From: Clostridia bacterium
Lineage (GTDB): Bacteria; Bacillota; Clostridia; Christensenellales; Borkfalkiaceae
Assembly (NCBI GenBank): GCA_017646555.1
Contig: JAGCMG010000037.1
Location: 1 to 8,052, forward strand
Length of the DNA: 8,052 bases
Direction of reading: 5' to 3'
The notes below the pieces were generated by a model, which saw only the letters and a program-made list of their open reading frames with translations, was not told the DNA's origin and ran no database searches. Below, piece after piece: positions 1-5,663 of the stretch. Position numbers and translations under genes: made by a program. Numbering within the stretch: the stretch's first letter is position 1; each line of letters begins with the position of its first letter.

Positions 1-42
1 AGACTCTTCTTATATTCCTAAGTGGGATTATTAAAATATTTA

Positions 43-72
43 AAAATGCGCCATATCATTATGGCGCATTTT
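43..72. terminator. Bidirectional rho-independent terminator downstream of mntP-like gene
   Basis: Positions 43-54 (aaaatgcgccat) are perfectly complementary to 61-72 (atggcgcatttt). One more A-T pair closes a 4-nt loop. The GC core gcgcc is flanked by A runs on one side and T runs on the other, so both strands carry a terminator-like U tract. On the minus strand it starts 23 nt after the stop codon of the MntP-like gene. On the plus strand it could end a gene lying left of the window. Confidence 0.88.
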
Positions 73-95
73 CTTTTTATAGTAAAAAAAGTCCA

Positions 96-638
96 CTATA
101 AAGCACGCAAAAATAATATAAAAAATATTATTGAAAAGACGTACTTTTCCCCACCGTTTAGCCCTTTTTTTAATAGCCTGCCTAAAAGCAAACCGATATA
201 GGTCATAATCGCCGTTGCACAAAATAGAACGACAGCAATCAAATAAAGCTCGCTACCCATAGCGCCAAAAGCAAGCCCACCACAAAACGCGTCTATTGAA
301 GTTACCGCCGATTGCAGTAAAAACGCTTTTATTGGGATTTTTTCTTGTCTTTCTAACTTTTCTTCCTTTTTAATTGCCGAATACAGCGCCGAAACGCTCA
401 TTAGTAAAAATATACACGCAACGAAGTAAGAACAAATTTCTTCCGATAAAAATACGGTATAAAACGCGCATAGATACCCGACGACGCAAAAAAACGCGTG
501 CAAAAACGCTATTGTAAAAACAGCGAACAGGTTAAAACCCTTGCTTTTGCTTTGATAAGCAGAAGAATTTGCCATCATCGTAGCAAACGCGTCAAGCGAT
601 AAAGCAAAGCCAATAATTAAAATTTCAATAAAACTCAT
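96..638 (-). CDS. mntP: MntP-like manganese/divalent metal efflux membrane protein
   Basis: This 180-residue, very hydrophobic protein has about six membrane segments (roughly residues 3-24, 37-60, 67-88, 104-125, 132-152 and 164-178) and a charged cytoplasmic loop around 89-102. The pattern of two three-helix halves, each with a conserved acidic motif, is that of the MntP (DUF204) family: LSLDAFA with D16 in helix 1 and TSIDAF with D116 in helix 4. Known family members export Mn(II) from the cytoplasm across the inner membrane, using these aspartates in transport. Length is close to the usual 185-190. Helix 2 (LHAFFCVVGY) lacks the proline and some polar residues I expect in typical MntP, so this looks like a divergent member and its metal is uncertain. 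The ATG at 638 follows a purine-rich AAAGGGAAAG ribosome binding site. The gene is monocistronic, divergent from ung, and ends before the hairpin at 43-72. There is no room upstream for a yybP-ykoY manganese riboswitch. Confidence 0.78.
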   Translation of the reverse strand: MSFIEILIIGFALSLDAFATMMANSSAYQSKSKGFNLFAVFTIAFLHAFFCVVGYLCAFYTVFLSEEICSYFVACIFLLMSVSALYSAIKKEEKLERQEKIPIKAFLLQSAVTSIDAFCGGLAFGAMGSELYLIAVVLFCATAIMTYIGLLLGRLLKKGLNGGEKYVFSIIFFILFLRAL

Positions 639-658
639 AACTTTCCCTTTTGTAAAGG

Positions 659-687
659 TTGTTTTAGTATTAAAAATATGCTATTAT
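659..687 (+). promoter_or_regulatory. Predicted extended -10 promoter for the ung-apgM-ppa operon
   Basis: TTGTTT (659-664), a 17-bp spacer and TATTAT (682-687) with an upstream TGn (679-681) make a good sigma-A promoter of the extended -10 type. The start site would fall near 694, directly before the AAGGTG ribosome binding site (695-700), so the leader would be only about 10 nt. Confidence 0.55.
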
Positions 688-711
688 ATAAAAAAAGGTG
701 AATTATGATAA
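683..711 (-). promoter_or_regulatory. Predicted sigma-A promoter for the mntP-like gene
   Basis: Read on the minus strand, a perfect TATAAT (683-688) is preceded 17 bp upstream by TTATCA (706-711, four of six matches to TTGACA). Transcription would start near 676, giving a leader of about 38 nt. The -35 lies inside the first codons of ung and the -10 overlaps the ung -10 on the opposite strand. This is prediction from consensus only. Confidence 0.45.
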
Positions 712-1370
712 AAATAGGTGGTGGTTGGGATGAGATACTTAAAGACGACTTTTCGTCCGAAAGTTATCTTTCCTTACGCGAATTTTTAAAAACCGAATAT
801 TCTGAAAGGGTAATCTACCCTAATATGAACGATATTTTTAACGCACTAAAAATTACGCCTTTTAAGTCTGTAAAAGCCGTTATTTTAGGGCAAGACCCCT
901 ATCACGGTGAAGGGCAAGCAATGGGGCTTTCGTTTTCCGTACCAAACGGCATACCTTTACCACCGTCGTTAGTAAATATTTTTAAAGAACTATCTTTAGA
1001 TTTATCTATTCCCCCAGCAAAATCCGGCGATTTAACTAAATGGGCAAAAGAGGGCGTACTTTTACTTAACACGGCTTTAACCGTTCGCGCTGGGCAAGCA
1101 AACTCTCATAGCAAAAAAGGGTGGGAAGTTTTGACTGATTCCATCATTAAAAAACTTTCCGATTATAACGAAAATATCGTGTTTATTTTATGGGGCAACA
1201 ACGCGCGTAGCAAGAAAAAACTAATAGACGCTACTCGCCATTTTATAATTGAAAGCGCTCACCCAAGCCCACTTTCAGCATATAATGGTTTTTTTAATAG
1301 CAAACCTTTTTCAAAAACCAACGCATACTTAAAATCAAAAAATATTAAAGAAATAGACTGGACTTTATAG
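705..1370 (+). CDS. ung: Uracil-DNA glycosylase, family 1 (UNG)
   Basis: This enzyme removes uracil from DNA, arising from cytosine deamination or dUMP misincorporation, and so starts base-excision repair in the cytoplasm. The 221-residue length matches bacterial UNG. All family 1 hallmarks are visible: the water-activating loop GQDPYHG (residues 62-68; D64 catalytic, Y66 excluding thymine), F77 in GLSFSVP for uracil stacking, the Pro-rich loop PLPPS (84-88), N122 in LLNTALTV for uracil recognition, and the leucine loop HPSPLSA (186-192; H186 catalytic). These positions are almost identical to the E. coli numbering (D64, Y66, F77, N123, H187). The ATG at 705 has AAGGTG upstream and starts the typical N-terminal WDE...F segment. 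It is the first gene of an operon with the apgM-like gene and ppa. No damage-inducible operator was seen in the 66-bp upstream gap. Confidence 0.97.
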   Translation: MIKIGGGWDEILKDDFSSESYLSLREFLKTEYSERVIYPNMNDIFNALKITPFKSVKAVILGQDPYHGEGQAMGLSFSVPNGIPLPPSLVNIFKELSLDLSIPPAKSGDLTKWAKEGVLLLNTALTVRAGQANSHSKKGWEVLTDSIIKKLSDYNENIVFILWGNNARSKKKLIDATRHFIIESAHPSPLSAYNGFFNSKPFSKTNAYLKSKNIKEIDWTL

Positions 1371-1377
1371 GTAAATT

Positions 1378-2589
1378 ATGAAATATGTAGTAGTATTAGG
1401 CGACGGGATGGCCGACTGGCCGATTGAACAACTTGGCAACAAAACCCCGCTTGAAATCGCTAAAAAACCACATATAGATAGCCTTGCAAAAATTTCGGAA
1501 GTAGGGCTTGTTAAAACCGTTCCCGACGGGCTTAAACCTGGTAGTGACGTGGCAAACCTTTCGGTGTTAGGCTACGACCCTAAAGTTTACTATTCGGGGC
1601 GTTCCCCGTTAGAGGCTGCAAGTATAGGCATTGACTTAAAAGAAACCGATATCACAGCAAGGGCAAATTTAGTAACCTTATCGGATGAAGAAGTTTTTGA
1701 AGATAAAACTATGATTGACTATTCGGCTGGAGAAATTTCAACCGAAGAAGCGAAAGAACTTATAACCTACCTTGCAAGCAAATTAAACACGGACGAATTA
1801 AAACTTTATTCGGGCGTAAGTTATAGGCATTGTTTAGTTATTGATAACGGCAAAATTGCAGGCGATTTAACGCCCCCACACGACATTACGGGTAAACCGA
1901 TAAAAGAACATTTGCCGACTTCAACCGTAGGCGCGCTTTATCTTGAACTTATGAAAAAATCGGTTGAACTTTTAAAAGACCACCCGATAAATATAAATCG
2001 TGTAAAATTAGGCAAAAACCCAGCGACTTCGCTTTGGTTCTGGGGCGAAGGCACTAAGCCTAAACTTGACCTATTTTATGAAAAGTTCGGTGTTAAAGGC
2101 GCAATGATTAGCGCAGTTGACCTATTAAAAGGTATCGCAAAACTTACGGGTATGAAAAATATCGAAGTTGACGGCGCAACGGGTAATTGGGACACCAACT
2201 TTATAGGCAAAGCGCAAGCGTGTGTAAACGCGCTTAAAGACGGCGCAGATTTAGTTTATATACATATGGAAGCGCCTGACGAATGTGGCCACCAAGGCAA
2301 TTTAGAAAAAAAAATTTATTCGATTGAACAAATTAGCGAAGTGGTCGTTAAATATTTAATAGAAGAATTGCCAAAGTTAAACGACGATTTTTCAATTTTA
2401 ATTCTACCCGACCACCCAACGCCGATAAAGGTAAAAACACATATTAGCGACGCTGTTCCGTACCTTATTTATAGAAGTAACGTAAAGCAAAACGGCGCTG
2501 ACGCTTATACTGAAATTGATGCGTTAAATAGCAAAATAACAGTACCCGTAGGGCACGATTTAATGAAAAAGTTTATAAATAACTATTAA
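1378..2589 (+). CDS. apgM: Archaeal-type cofactor-independent phosphoglycerate mutase family protein (possible homoserine kinase)
   Basis: This 403-residue protein belongs to the alkaline phosphatase superfamily. Visible hallmarks are the N-terminal metal-binding LGDGMADWP (D9), GSDVANLSVLGYDP (55-68; S56 is the likely phospho-accepting serine by alignment with iPGM, my inference), the signature SGRSPLEAA (73-81), EAPDECGHQG (298-307; D301 and H305 metal ligands), PDHPTP (344-349; D345, H346) and THISDAVP (354-361; H355). Family members isomerise 3- and 2-phosphoglycerate in glycolysis. The roughly 400-residue bacterial branch with this N-terminus and the DECGH motif is, as I recall it, the branch TIGRFAMs called a proposed homoserine kinase (TIGR02535), so the substrate is open. 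No threonine-pathway gene is nearby, while ppa, pfp and pfkA are. The ribosome binding site (AGG at 1369-1371) overlaps the ung stop and the gap is 7 nt, suggesting translational coupling. Confidence 0.85.
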   Translation: MKYVVVLGDGMADWPIEQLGNKTPLEIAKKPHIDSLAKISEVGLVKTVPDGLKPGSDVANLSVLGYDPKVYYSGRSPLEAASIGIDLKETDITARANLVTLSDEEVFEDKTMIDYSAGEISTEEAKELITYLASKLNTDELKLYSGVSYRHCLVIDNGKIAGDLTPPHDITGKPIKEHLPTSTVGALYLELMKKSVELLKDHPININRVKLGKNPATSLWFWGEGTKPKLDLFYEKFGVKGAMISAVDLLKGIAKLTGMKNIEVDGATGNWDTNFIGKAQACVNALKDGADLVYIHMEAPDECGHQGNLEKKIYSIEQISEVVVKYLIEELPKLNDDFSILILPDHPTPIKVKTHISDAVPYLIYRSNVKQNGADAYTEIDALNSKITVPVGHDLMKKFINNY

Positions 2590-2598
2590 GGAGCAGTT

Positions 2599-3132
2599 AT
2601 GAATATTTGGAAAGACATTAACCCTGAAAGAATTAAACCCGACGATTTTATTGCTTGCATTGAAATTGAACAAGGCAGTAAAAATAAATACGAACTTGAT
2701 AAAGAAACTGGGCTTATAATTTTAGACCGTGTTTTATACACAAGTACGCACTACCCTATGAATTACGGATTTATTCCTCACACACTTTCCGGCGATAACG
2801 ACCCACTTGACGTGTTCGTTTTATGCAGTCAGCCGATTGAAAAAATGAGTTTAGTGCGCTGTTACCCTATCGGCGTAGTTTATATGACGGATAGAGATGA
2901 AACTGATGAAAAAATTATAGCAATACCGTTTGGCGACCCACAATATAACGGCTATCGCGACATTATGTCTTTACCTGCCCACATTTTAGACGAACTTAAA
3001 CACTTTTTAACAGTTTATAAGCAATTAGAAAACAAAGTCGTAAACGTATTAAAAGTAGGTTCAAACGACGACGCAAAAGCAACCATTAAAGATAATATTG
3101 CTAACTTTGACAAAGTTTTTGGCGCTAAATAG
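2599..3132 (+). CDS. ppa: Inorganic pyrophosphatase, family I (soluble)
   Basis: This cytosolic enzyme hydrolyses pyrophosphate to two phosphates, driving PPi-releasing biosynthetic reactions forward. The 177 residues match the E. coli enzyme length (176). The family I signature GDNDPLDVFV (65-74) supplies the metal-binding D66, D68 and D71. YPMNYGFIP (52-60) is the substrate-side segment before it. The acidic cluster DRDETDEKIIAIP (98-110) and HFLTVYKQLENK (135-146) match the remaining active-site regions. It is unrelated to the family II (DHH) pyrophosphatases common in many Bacillota. AAGGAG at 2587-2592 overlaps the apgM stop and sits 6 nt before the ATG. It is the last gene of the operon, with a strong terminator about 55 nt downstream. 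It converges on pfp, whose enzyme consumes or makes PPi, so the two products share one metabolite. Confidence 0.96.
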   Translation: MNIWKDINPERIKPDDFIACIEIEQGSKNKYELDKETGLIILDRVLYTSTHYPMNYGFIPHTLSGDNDPLDVFVLCSQPIEKMSLVRCYPIGVVYMTDRDETDEKIIAIPFGDPQYNGYRDIMSLPAHILDELKHFLTVYKQLENKVVNVLKVGSNDDAKATIKDNIANFDKVFGAK

Positions 3133-3187
3133 TTAAAAGCGGTCAATTTTCATTATACCGTTCGCGTTAAAAGTTAACCACAATTAA

Positions 3188-3215
3188 AAAAGCCACGCTA
3201 ACCAGCGTGGCTTTT
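3188..3215. terminator. Bidirectional terminator between convergent ppa and pfp
   Basis: A 12-bp perfect stem pairs 3188-3199 with 3204-3215 (core agccacgct/agcgtggct) around a 4-nt aacc loop. The plus strand continues cttttaatttta and the minus strand has a run of six T, so it works in both directions. It lies between the stop codons of ppa (3132) and pfp (3229). Confidence 0.95.
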
Positions 3216-3228
3216 AATTTTAGTTAAA

Positions 3229-4476
3229 TTACTTCTTTTCAACGAAAACTTTCTTTAACTTAGCAAATCTTGGTAAACTATTTTCAAGTGGTGCTTTTGC
3301 TTCGCCTTGAATAAGTGGAAGTGCATACTTAATGAATTCGTCAGAAATGTTGGTATTGTTTTCGGTAATCCATTCGAGTGGAACGGTCTTTTCGGTGTTA
3401 GCAGCGAGTTCAAGTGGTAAGAGTTCGTATTCGATAGCGTACTTGTCGCCGTCTTTTCTCTTATAGCAAACCATCTTATCGGTTTCGCCGTTAACTGCTG
3501 CTTTAACTGCTGCACGACCTGCTTTGAAGGTTTCTTCAACGTCAACTTTAGATGCAAGGTGTGCGCCACATCTTTGCATAAGTGAAAGTTCAATACCACG
3601 GGTCTTGTAGCCGGTCTTTTCTTTAATGAGGTTAGCAAGAGTTGCTGCTACGCCACCGAGTTGTGCGTGGCCGAAACTATCTCTTGCGCCTTGTGAAACG
3701 AGTTCGCAAATGAAAGTGCCTTCTTTATTCTTGATACCTTCAGAAACGACAGCGATACACTTGTTGCCGTTTTTAGCACAAACTGCTTTAACGTCTTCAA
3801 CGAATTTATCAACGTCGAAATCAACTTCAGGAAGATAGATAAGGTCTGGGCCTAAACCACCAACGCTTGCAAGTTTAGAAGCAGCGGTTAACCAGCCAGC
3901 GTGTCTACCCATACATTCGATAACGCAAACCATTGGGGTATCGTAAACCTTAGCGTCAAGGTTGATTTCCATAACGGTGGTAGCGATATATCTTGCAGCC
4001 GAAGCAAAGCCTGGGCAGTGGTCAGTACCGTAAAGGTCGTTATCAATGGTCTTTGGAACGCCGATAACGTTACAATCGTAACCAGAAGTTGCAAGGTATT
4101 TAGAAATTTTGTTACAAGTATCCATAGAGTCGTTACCGCCGTTATAGAAGAAATAACGAACGTTGTACTTTTTAAATACTTCTAAAATTCTCTTATAATC
4201 GGTGTCGTCAACCGAAGCATCTTTAAGTTTGTATCTAACTGAACCTAAAGCCGAAGACGGAGTGTACTTTAAAAGGTTAAGTTCCTTTTTGTCTTCTTTG
4301 CCGATATCGTAAAAGTTTTCATCAAGAACGCCTTTGATACCGTTAGCAGCGCCGTAAACAGCAGTGATTGCTGAAGATTTAAGACCTTCAATAAATACGC
4401 CTGCAGCACTTGCATTGATAACCGAGGTAGGACCACCGGATTGCGCGAACATTAACGCGCCCTTCAAGTTTTTCAT
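3229..4476 (-). CDS. pfp: PPi-dependent 6-phosphofructokinase (diphosphate--fructose-6-phosphate 1-phosphotransferase)
   Basis: This enzyme reversibly phosphorylates fructose 6-phosphate to fructose 1,6-bisphosphate with pyrophosphate as donor. The 415-residue length suits the longer PPi-type PFKs. The PFK-A fold is seen in QSGGPTSVINAS (12-23), GGNDSMDT (113-120), PKTIDND (141-147; D145 catalytic base) and MGRHAGW (189-195). Donor choice is readable. Where ATP enzymes have GGDGS and PGTIDND, this has D116 in GGNDS and K142 in PKTIDND, the established PPi markers. The unusual point is N115 where ATP enzymes have Asp. ATG 4476 has AGGAGA (about 4484-4489) 7 nt upstream. It follows pfkA after an 87-nt gap without a clear terminator or promoter, so co-transcription is likely. 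Codon use is biased unlike its neighbours: five of the last seven lysine codons are AAG, while the last five lysine codons of pfkA are all AAA. This suggests high expression. Confidence 0.95.
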   Translation of the reverse strand: MKNLKGALMFAQSGGPTSVINASAAGVFIEGLKSSAITAVYGAANGIKGVLDENFYDIGKEDKKELNLLKYTPSSALGSVRYKLKDASVDDTDYKRILEVFKKYNVRYFFYNGGNDSMDTCNKISKYLATSGYDCNVIGVPKTIDNDLYGTDHCPGFASAARYIATTVMEINLDAKVYDTPMVCVIECMGRHAGWLTAASKLASVGGLGPDLIYLPEVDFDVDKFVEDVKAVCAKNGNKCIAVVSEGIKNKEGTFICELVSQGARDSFGHAQLGGVAATLANLIKEKTGYKTRGIELSLMQRCGAHLASKVDVEETFKAGRAAVKAAVNGETDKMVCYKRKDGDKYAIEYELLPLELAANTEKTVPLEWITENNTNISDEFIKYALPLIQGEAKAPLENSLPRFAKLKKVFVEKK

Positions 4477-4563
4477 TTTTGTTTCTCCTAAATATATAAA
4501 TTTTTTTCTTTTCGATTTTAAGCCGAATCGCTAAAAATAACGGTATGCGTACGGCGTGATTTT

Positions 4564-5529
4564 TTATTTACTTAAAATTTGAGATATACCGTATAAGTCT
4601 TCGTTAAACGATTTAGGATAAGATAAAGCCTCATCTAAAGGAATAGCGATAACTTTATTGCCCCTAATGCCGATTGCAGAAGAAACGCTATCATCTTTAA
4701 TAATTTCTTCAACTGCTTTAACGCCGAAACGGGTTGCTAAAATTCTATCAGCCATCGTAGGCGAGCCACCACGTTGAACGTGCCCTAAGTGCGTTATTTT
4801 AATGTTAACGCCAGCCATTTCGTTAATGAATTTAACTATTTCGTCGCGATTGCCAGCACCTTCTGCTAAAACGATAAGGTTAGAGGTTTTACCACGAAGT
4901 TTACTTTTAATAAGTGATTTAGAGATTTGATTTAAGTCGAACGGTTTTTCAGGAATAAGAATATATTCTGCACCACCTGCAATACCAGCGTAAAGCGCGA
5001 TATCACCGCAATGTCTACCCATAACTTCAACTAAACTAACTCTTTCGTGAGATTGCATAGTATCACGAAGATTACTAATAGCCGATAAAACTGTGTTTAC
5101 AGCCGTATCAAAGCCCAAAGTATAATCGGTGTACGCCAAGTCGTTATCAATGGTACCAGGAATACCCATACACTTAACGCCAAAATTATCCGAAAGGTCT
5201 TTAGCCCCTCTAAAAGAGCCGTCACCACCAACGATAATAACTCCTTCAATCCCGTACGCTTCCAAAGTTTCAAACGCTTTGCGTTGACCTTCTAAAGTAA
5301 CGAATTCAGGACAACGAGCAGTCTTTAAGAAAGTACCACCACGCTGTATCATATCGGAAACCGAACGAGTTTCAAGTTTATTAAGTTGACCTTTAATAAG
5401 TCCGTCCCAACCACGTTCAATGCCGTAGACTTCAAGCCCGTAGGAAAGCGCAGTACGAGTAGCCGCTCTAACCGCGGCGTTCATGCCCGGCGCGTCGCCA
5501 CCACTTGTTAAAATAGCAATTTTCTTCAT
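4564..5529 (-). CDS. pfkA: ATP-dependent 6-phosphofructokinase
   Basis: This enzyme commits fructose 6-phosphate to glycolysis using ATP. The 321 residues match bacterial PfkA (about 319-320). Motifs in order are ILTSGGDAPGMNAAVR (6-21), GGDGS (101-105; G104 marks ATP use), PGTIDND (124-130; G125 ATP marker, D128 catalytic base), MGRHCGD (170-176) and HVQRGGSP (250-257). Effector-site residues of the E. coli enzyme appear kept (R21, R25, R55, D59, E188), so ADP/PEP-type allostery is expected. The reading frame is open for 13 more codons upstream to 5568. I chose the ATG at 5529 because it starts the conserved MKKIAILTSGGDAPGMN, has GGAG at about 5536-5539, and because the predicted -10 lies inside the longer version. 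It has its own promoter after the histidine kinase gene and precedes pfp on the same strand. Confidence 0.96.
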   Translation of the reverse strand: MKKIAILTSGGDAPGMNAAVRAATRTALSYGLEVYGIERGWDGLIKGQLNKLETRSVSDMIQRGGTFLKTARCPEFVTLEGQRKAFETLEAYGIEGVIIVGGDGSFRGAKDLSDNFGVKCMGIPGTIDNDLAYTDYTLGFDTAVNTVLSAISNLRDTMQSHERVSLVEVMGRHCGDIALYAGIAGGAEYILIPEKPFDLNQISKSLIKSKLRGKTSNLIVLAEGAGNRDEIVKFINEMAGVNIKITHLGHVQRGGSPTMADRILATRFGVKAVEEIIKDDSVSSAIGIRGNKVIAIPLDEALSYPKSFNEDLYGISQILSK

Positions 5530-5540
5530 TTTTTTCTCCG

Positions 5541-5553
5541 TAAAATTACGATA
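5541..5553. repeat. 13-bp direct repeat, copy 1 (pfkA leader)
   Basis: The 13-mer taaaattacgata occurs here and again exactly at 5639-5651, 98 bp apart, on either side of the predicted pfkA promoter. Both copies lie in the 134-bp gap between the histidine kinase gene and pfkA. It may be a protein-binding site or chance in AT-rich sequence. Confidence 0.6.
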
Positions 5554-5558
5554 TATAT

Positions 5559-5587
5559 ATTTTAACAAATATATTTACAAATTTCAA
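5559..5587 (-). promoter_or_regulatory. Predicted sigma-A promoter of pfkA
   Basis: On the minus strand TTGAAA (5582-5587), a 17-bp spacer and TAAAAT (5559-5564), preceded by TGT (extended -10), form a near-consensus promoter. Start near 5552 gives a leader of about 23 nt. The leader holds the short inverted repeat CGTAA-TT-TTACG (5539-5550) just before and touching the ribosome binding site. The spacer contains the hexamer ATTTGT twice, 12 bp apart. Confidence 0.65.
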
Positions 5588-5638
5588 CCTATTTTTATAC
5601 TTTTTTTGTTTGAAAGATAATCAAATATAAAAGTTTAT

Positions 5639-5651
5639 TAAAATTACGATA
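5639..5651. repeat. 13-bp direct repeat, copy 2 (upstream of pfkA promoter)
   Basis: This is the second exact copy of taaaattacgata, about 50 bp upstream of the predicted pfkA -35 and just beyond the stop codon of the histidine kinase. The identity stops at both ends of the 13-mer. Confidence 0.6.
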
Positions 5652-5663
5652 AAAAACTTAAAT

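Noticed and set aside
1..34. Possible C-terminal end of a plus-strand gene (frame 2 reads ten codons then TAA at 32-34), just before the terminator at 43-72
   Set aside because: Only about ten codons are visible, with no recognisable motif; the terminator also serves mntP, so it does not prove a plus-strand gene.
40..222. Short minus-strand frame starting inside mntP
   Set aside because: It reads through the terminator hairpin and overlaps mntP in another frame; composition reflects AT-rich sequence only.
646..658. CCTTT-TGT-AAAGG inverted repeat next to the mntP ribosome binding site
   Set aside because: Five-bp arms are too short to claim an operator or a sequestering hairpin in this AT-rich context.
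3255..3638. Overlapping open frames within pfp, including 3626-3838, 3888-4094 and 3901-4185
   Set aside because: They are shadows of pfp in other frames, with no ribosome binding site and no family resemblance.
4477..4563. Possible separate promoter for pfp (TTAAAA-N17-TATATA on the minus strand)
   Set aside because: The start site would fall inside the ribosome binding site, and the -35 is poor; co-transcription with pfkA is simpler.
5530..5568. Thirteen-codon N-terminal extension of pfkA starting at 5568
   Set aside because: It has no ribosome binding site, would contain the predicted -10, and lies outside the conserved PfkA N-terminus.
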